Positions 5,745 through 6,383 of a DNA stretch of 6,383 nt are shown here, piece after piece. Made by a program: the position numbers and the translations under genes. Under the pieces are notes generated by a model. It was not told the origin of the DNA, did no database searches, and saw only the letters and a program-made list of their open reading frames with translations. Source of the DNA: CAZGSG01 sp964528095 (GTDB lineage: Bacteria > Bacteroidota > Bacteroidia > Chitinophagales > Chitinophagaceae). Location: positions 1-6,383 of the forward strand of contig CAZGSG010000340.1 in assembly GCA_964528095.1 (NCBI GenBank). The letters are read 5' to 3'. Every line of letters begins with the position of its first letter. Within the stretch, counting starts at the first letter, position 1.

Positions 5745-6383
5745 TTAACGCCAACCTAATCCGGGTGCAACATGCTTCAAAAAAGAAGACAGGATGTGTA
5801 CATTGTATTCAACTCCCAACGTATTGGGGATCGTCAGCAGCAGCGTATCCGCTTCCTGGATAGCTTCGTCCTGAGCCAACTCCCTGATGAGCTGATCCGG
5901 TTCTCCGGCATAGCTTCTTCCGAAAATGGCGCGTTTGTCTTTTTCAATATTACCGATTTGATCGGCTTTATTGGTTTCCTGCCCAAAGAAATATCTGTCC
6001 TGATCATTTACCAATGGAAAAATAGACCGGCTTACTGAAACCCTTGCCTCTCGCTGATGTCCTGCTTTTTTCCATGCTTCTTTGTACAACCTGATCTGTT
6101 CTGCTTGTTGTACATGGAAAGGCTTACCGCTTTCGTCGAATTTCAAGGTAGAACTTTGCAGGTGCATTCCATTTTCGGCCGCCCAAATAGCTGTAGCATT
6201 AGAAGCAGCTCCCCACCAAATACGTTCCCGCAATCCTTCTGAGTGGGGTTCCAATCGTAATAAGCCCGGTGGATTAGGAAACATGGGTGACGGGTTAGGC
6301 TCGGCAAATCCAACCCCTTTGAGTTTATCCAAAAATTGCAATGCTTTATTGCGTCCCATTTCTGCGTCTGTTTCTCCTTCAGC
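5745..6383 (-). CDS. LLM class flavin-dependent oxidoreductase, C-terminal part (5' end beyond the window)
   Basis: The frame is open from the right edge of the window to TAA at 5745-5747, giving 212 residues. The Met at 6359 is preceded in frame by AEGETDAE with no stop, so it is internal and the true start lies past 6383. The family is usually about 320-350 aa; the visible part is the C-terminal two-thirds of the TIM-barrel. Recognisable blocks are RIWWGAASNATAIWAAENGMHL (the strand and helix after the insertion), ARVSVSRSIFPL, GRSYAGEPDQLIREL (phosphate/flavin-contacting G-x-P-x-x-[LIV] region) and DTLLLTIPNTLGVEYNVHIL near the end. By family, it binds FMN or F420; in Bacteroidota, FMN is likely. 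It oxidises or reduces a small substrate that cannot be named. It faces the RloB gene, with a 73-base gap that holds no clear terminator. Its composition is richer in G+C than the operon (32 G/C of 60 bases in 6241-6300). Confidence 0.88.
   Translation of the reverse strand, partial: AEGETDAEMGRNKALQFLDKLKGVGFAEPNPSPMFPNPPGLLRLEPHSEGLRERIWWGAASNATAIWAAENGMHLQSSTLKFDESGKPFHVQQAEQIRLYKEAWKKAGHQREARVSVSRSIFPLVNDQDRYFFGQETNKADQIGNIEKDKRAIFGRSYAGEPDQLIRELAQDEAIQEADTLLLTIPNTLGVEYNVHILSSFLKHVAPGLGWR

Noticed and set aside
5676..5754. Repeated AACGCCA on both sides of the gap between rloB and the LLM gene
   Set aside because: It is a seven-base match, and the second copy lies within the final codons of the LLM gene, so it is explained by coding sequence and chance.

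Overview
The window looks like a Bacteroidota chromosome, most likely of the Chitinophagaceae type. The evidence is a large secreted protein with a type IX secretion (T9SS) C-terminal sorting domain, a lipoprotein whose cysteine is followed by an acidic stretch typical of Bacteroidota surface lipoproteins, weak or absent Shine-Dalgarno sequences, and moderate G+C in the flanking genes. The genus is inferred from style only; there is no rRNA or other phylogenetic marker.

Layout, left to right. (1) 76-399 (+): the 3' end of a 'KLDVAGDIR'-type fibre or adhesin-like protein with a C-terminal Cys-Pro/Gly-Gly-Gly/'YAICA' module. Its 5' part is missing or interrupted by in-frame stops, so it reads as a remnant. 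(2) 443-1969 (+): an intact secreted T9SS cargo protein of 508 aa. (3) Three minus-strand genes: an exported VOC (glyoxalase-fold) protein (1993-2478), a small lipoprotein (2614-2991) with a strong intrinsic terminator at 2553-2605, and a CsbD-family stress protein (3037-3228). The last two are close enough to be co-transcribed. (4) 3229-3715: about 490 bases with no convincing gene, holding a candidate promoter and a palindrome next to the following operon. (5) 3716-5671 (+): a tight two-gene operon of an ABC-type AAA ATPase (RloA/AAA_15 type) and an RloB-domain protein with TOPRIM-like acidic motifs. (6) 5745-6383 (-): the C-terminal two-thirds of an LLM-class flavin-dependent oxidoreductase that runs off the right edge.

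The most interesting part is the ATPase-RloB pair. Its architecture matches known anti-phage systems (AbiL-type, the RloA/RloB genes found with some type I restriction loci, and by analogy PARIS AriA/AriB and Gabija). In those systems an ATP-powered SMC/ABC-like sensor controls a TOPRIM-like effector. Here the pair stands alone, with no restriction-modification genes visible. It is more A+T-rich than the genes on either side and is set between housekeeping-type genes, as expected of a laterally acquired defence cassette. The families are known; the target, trigger and mechanism of this particular pair cannot be read from the sequence.
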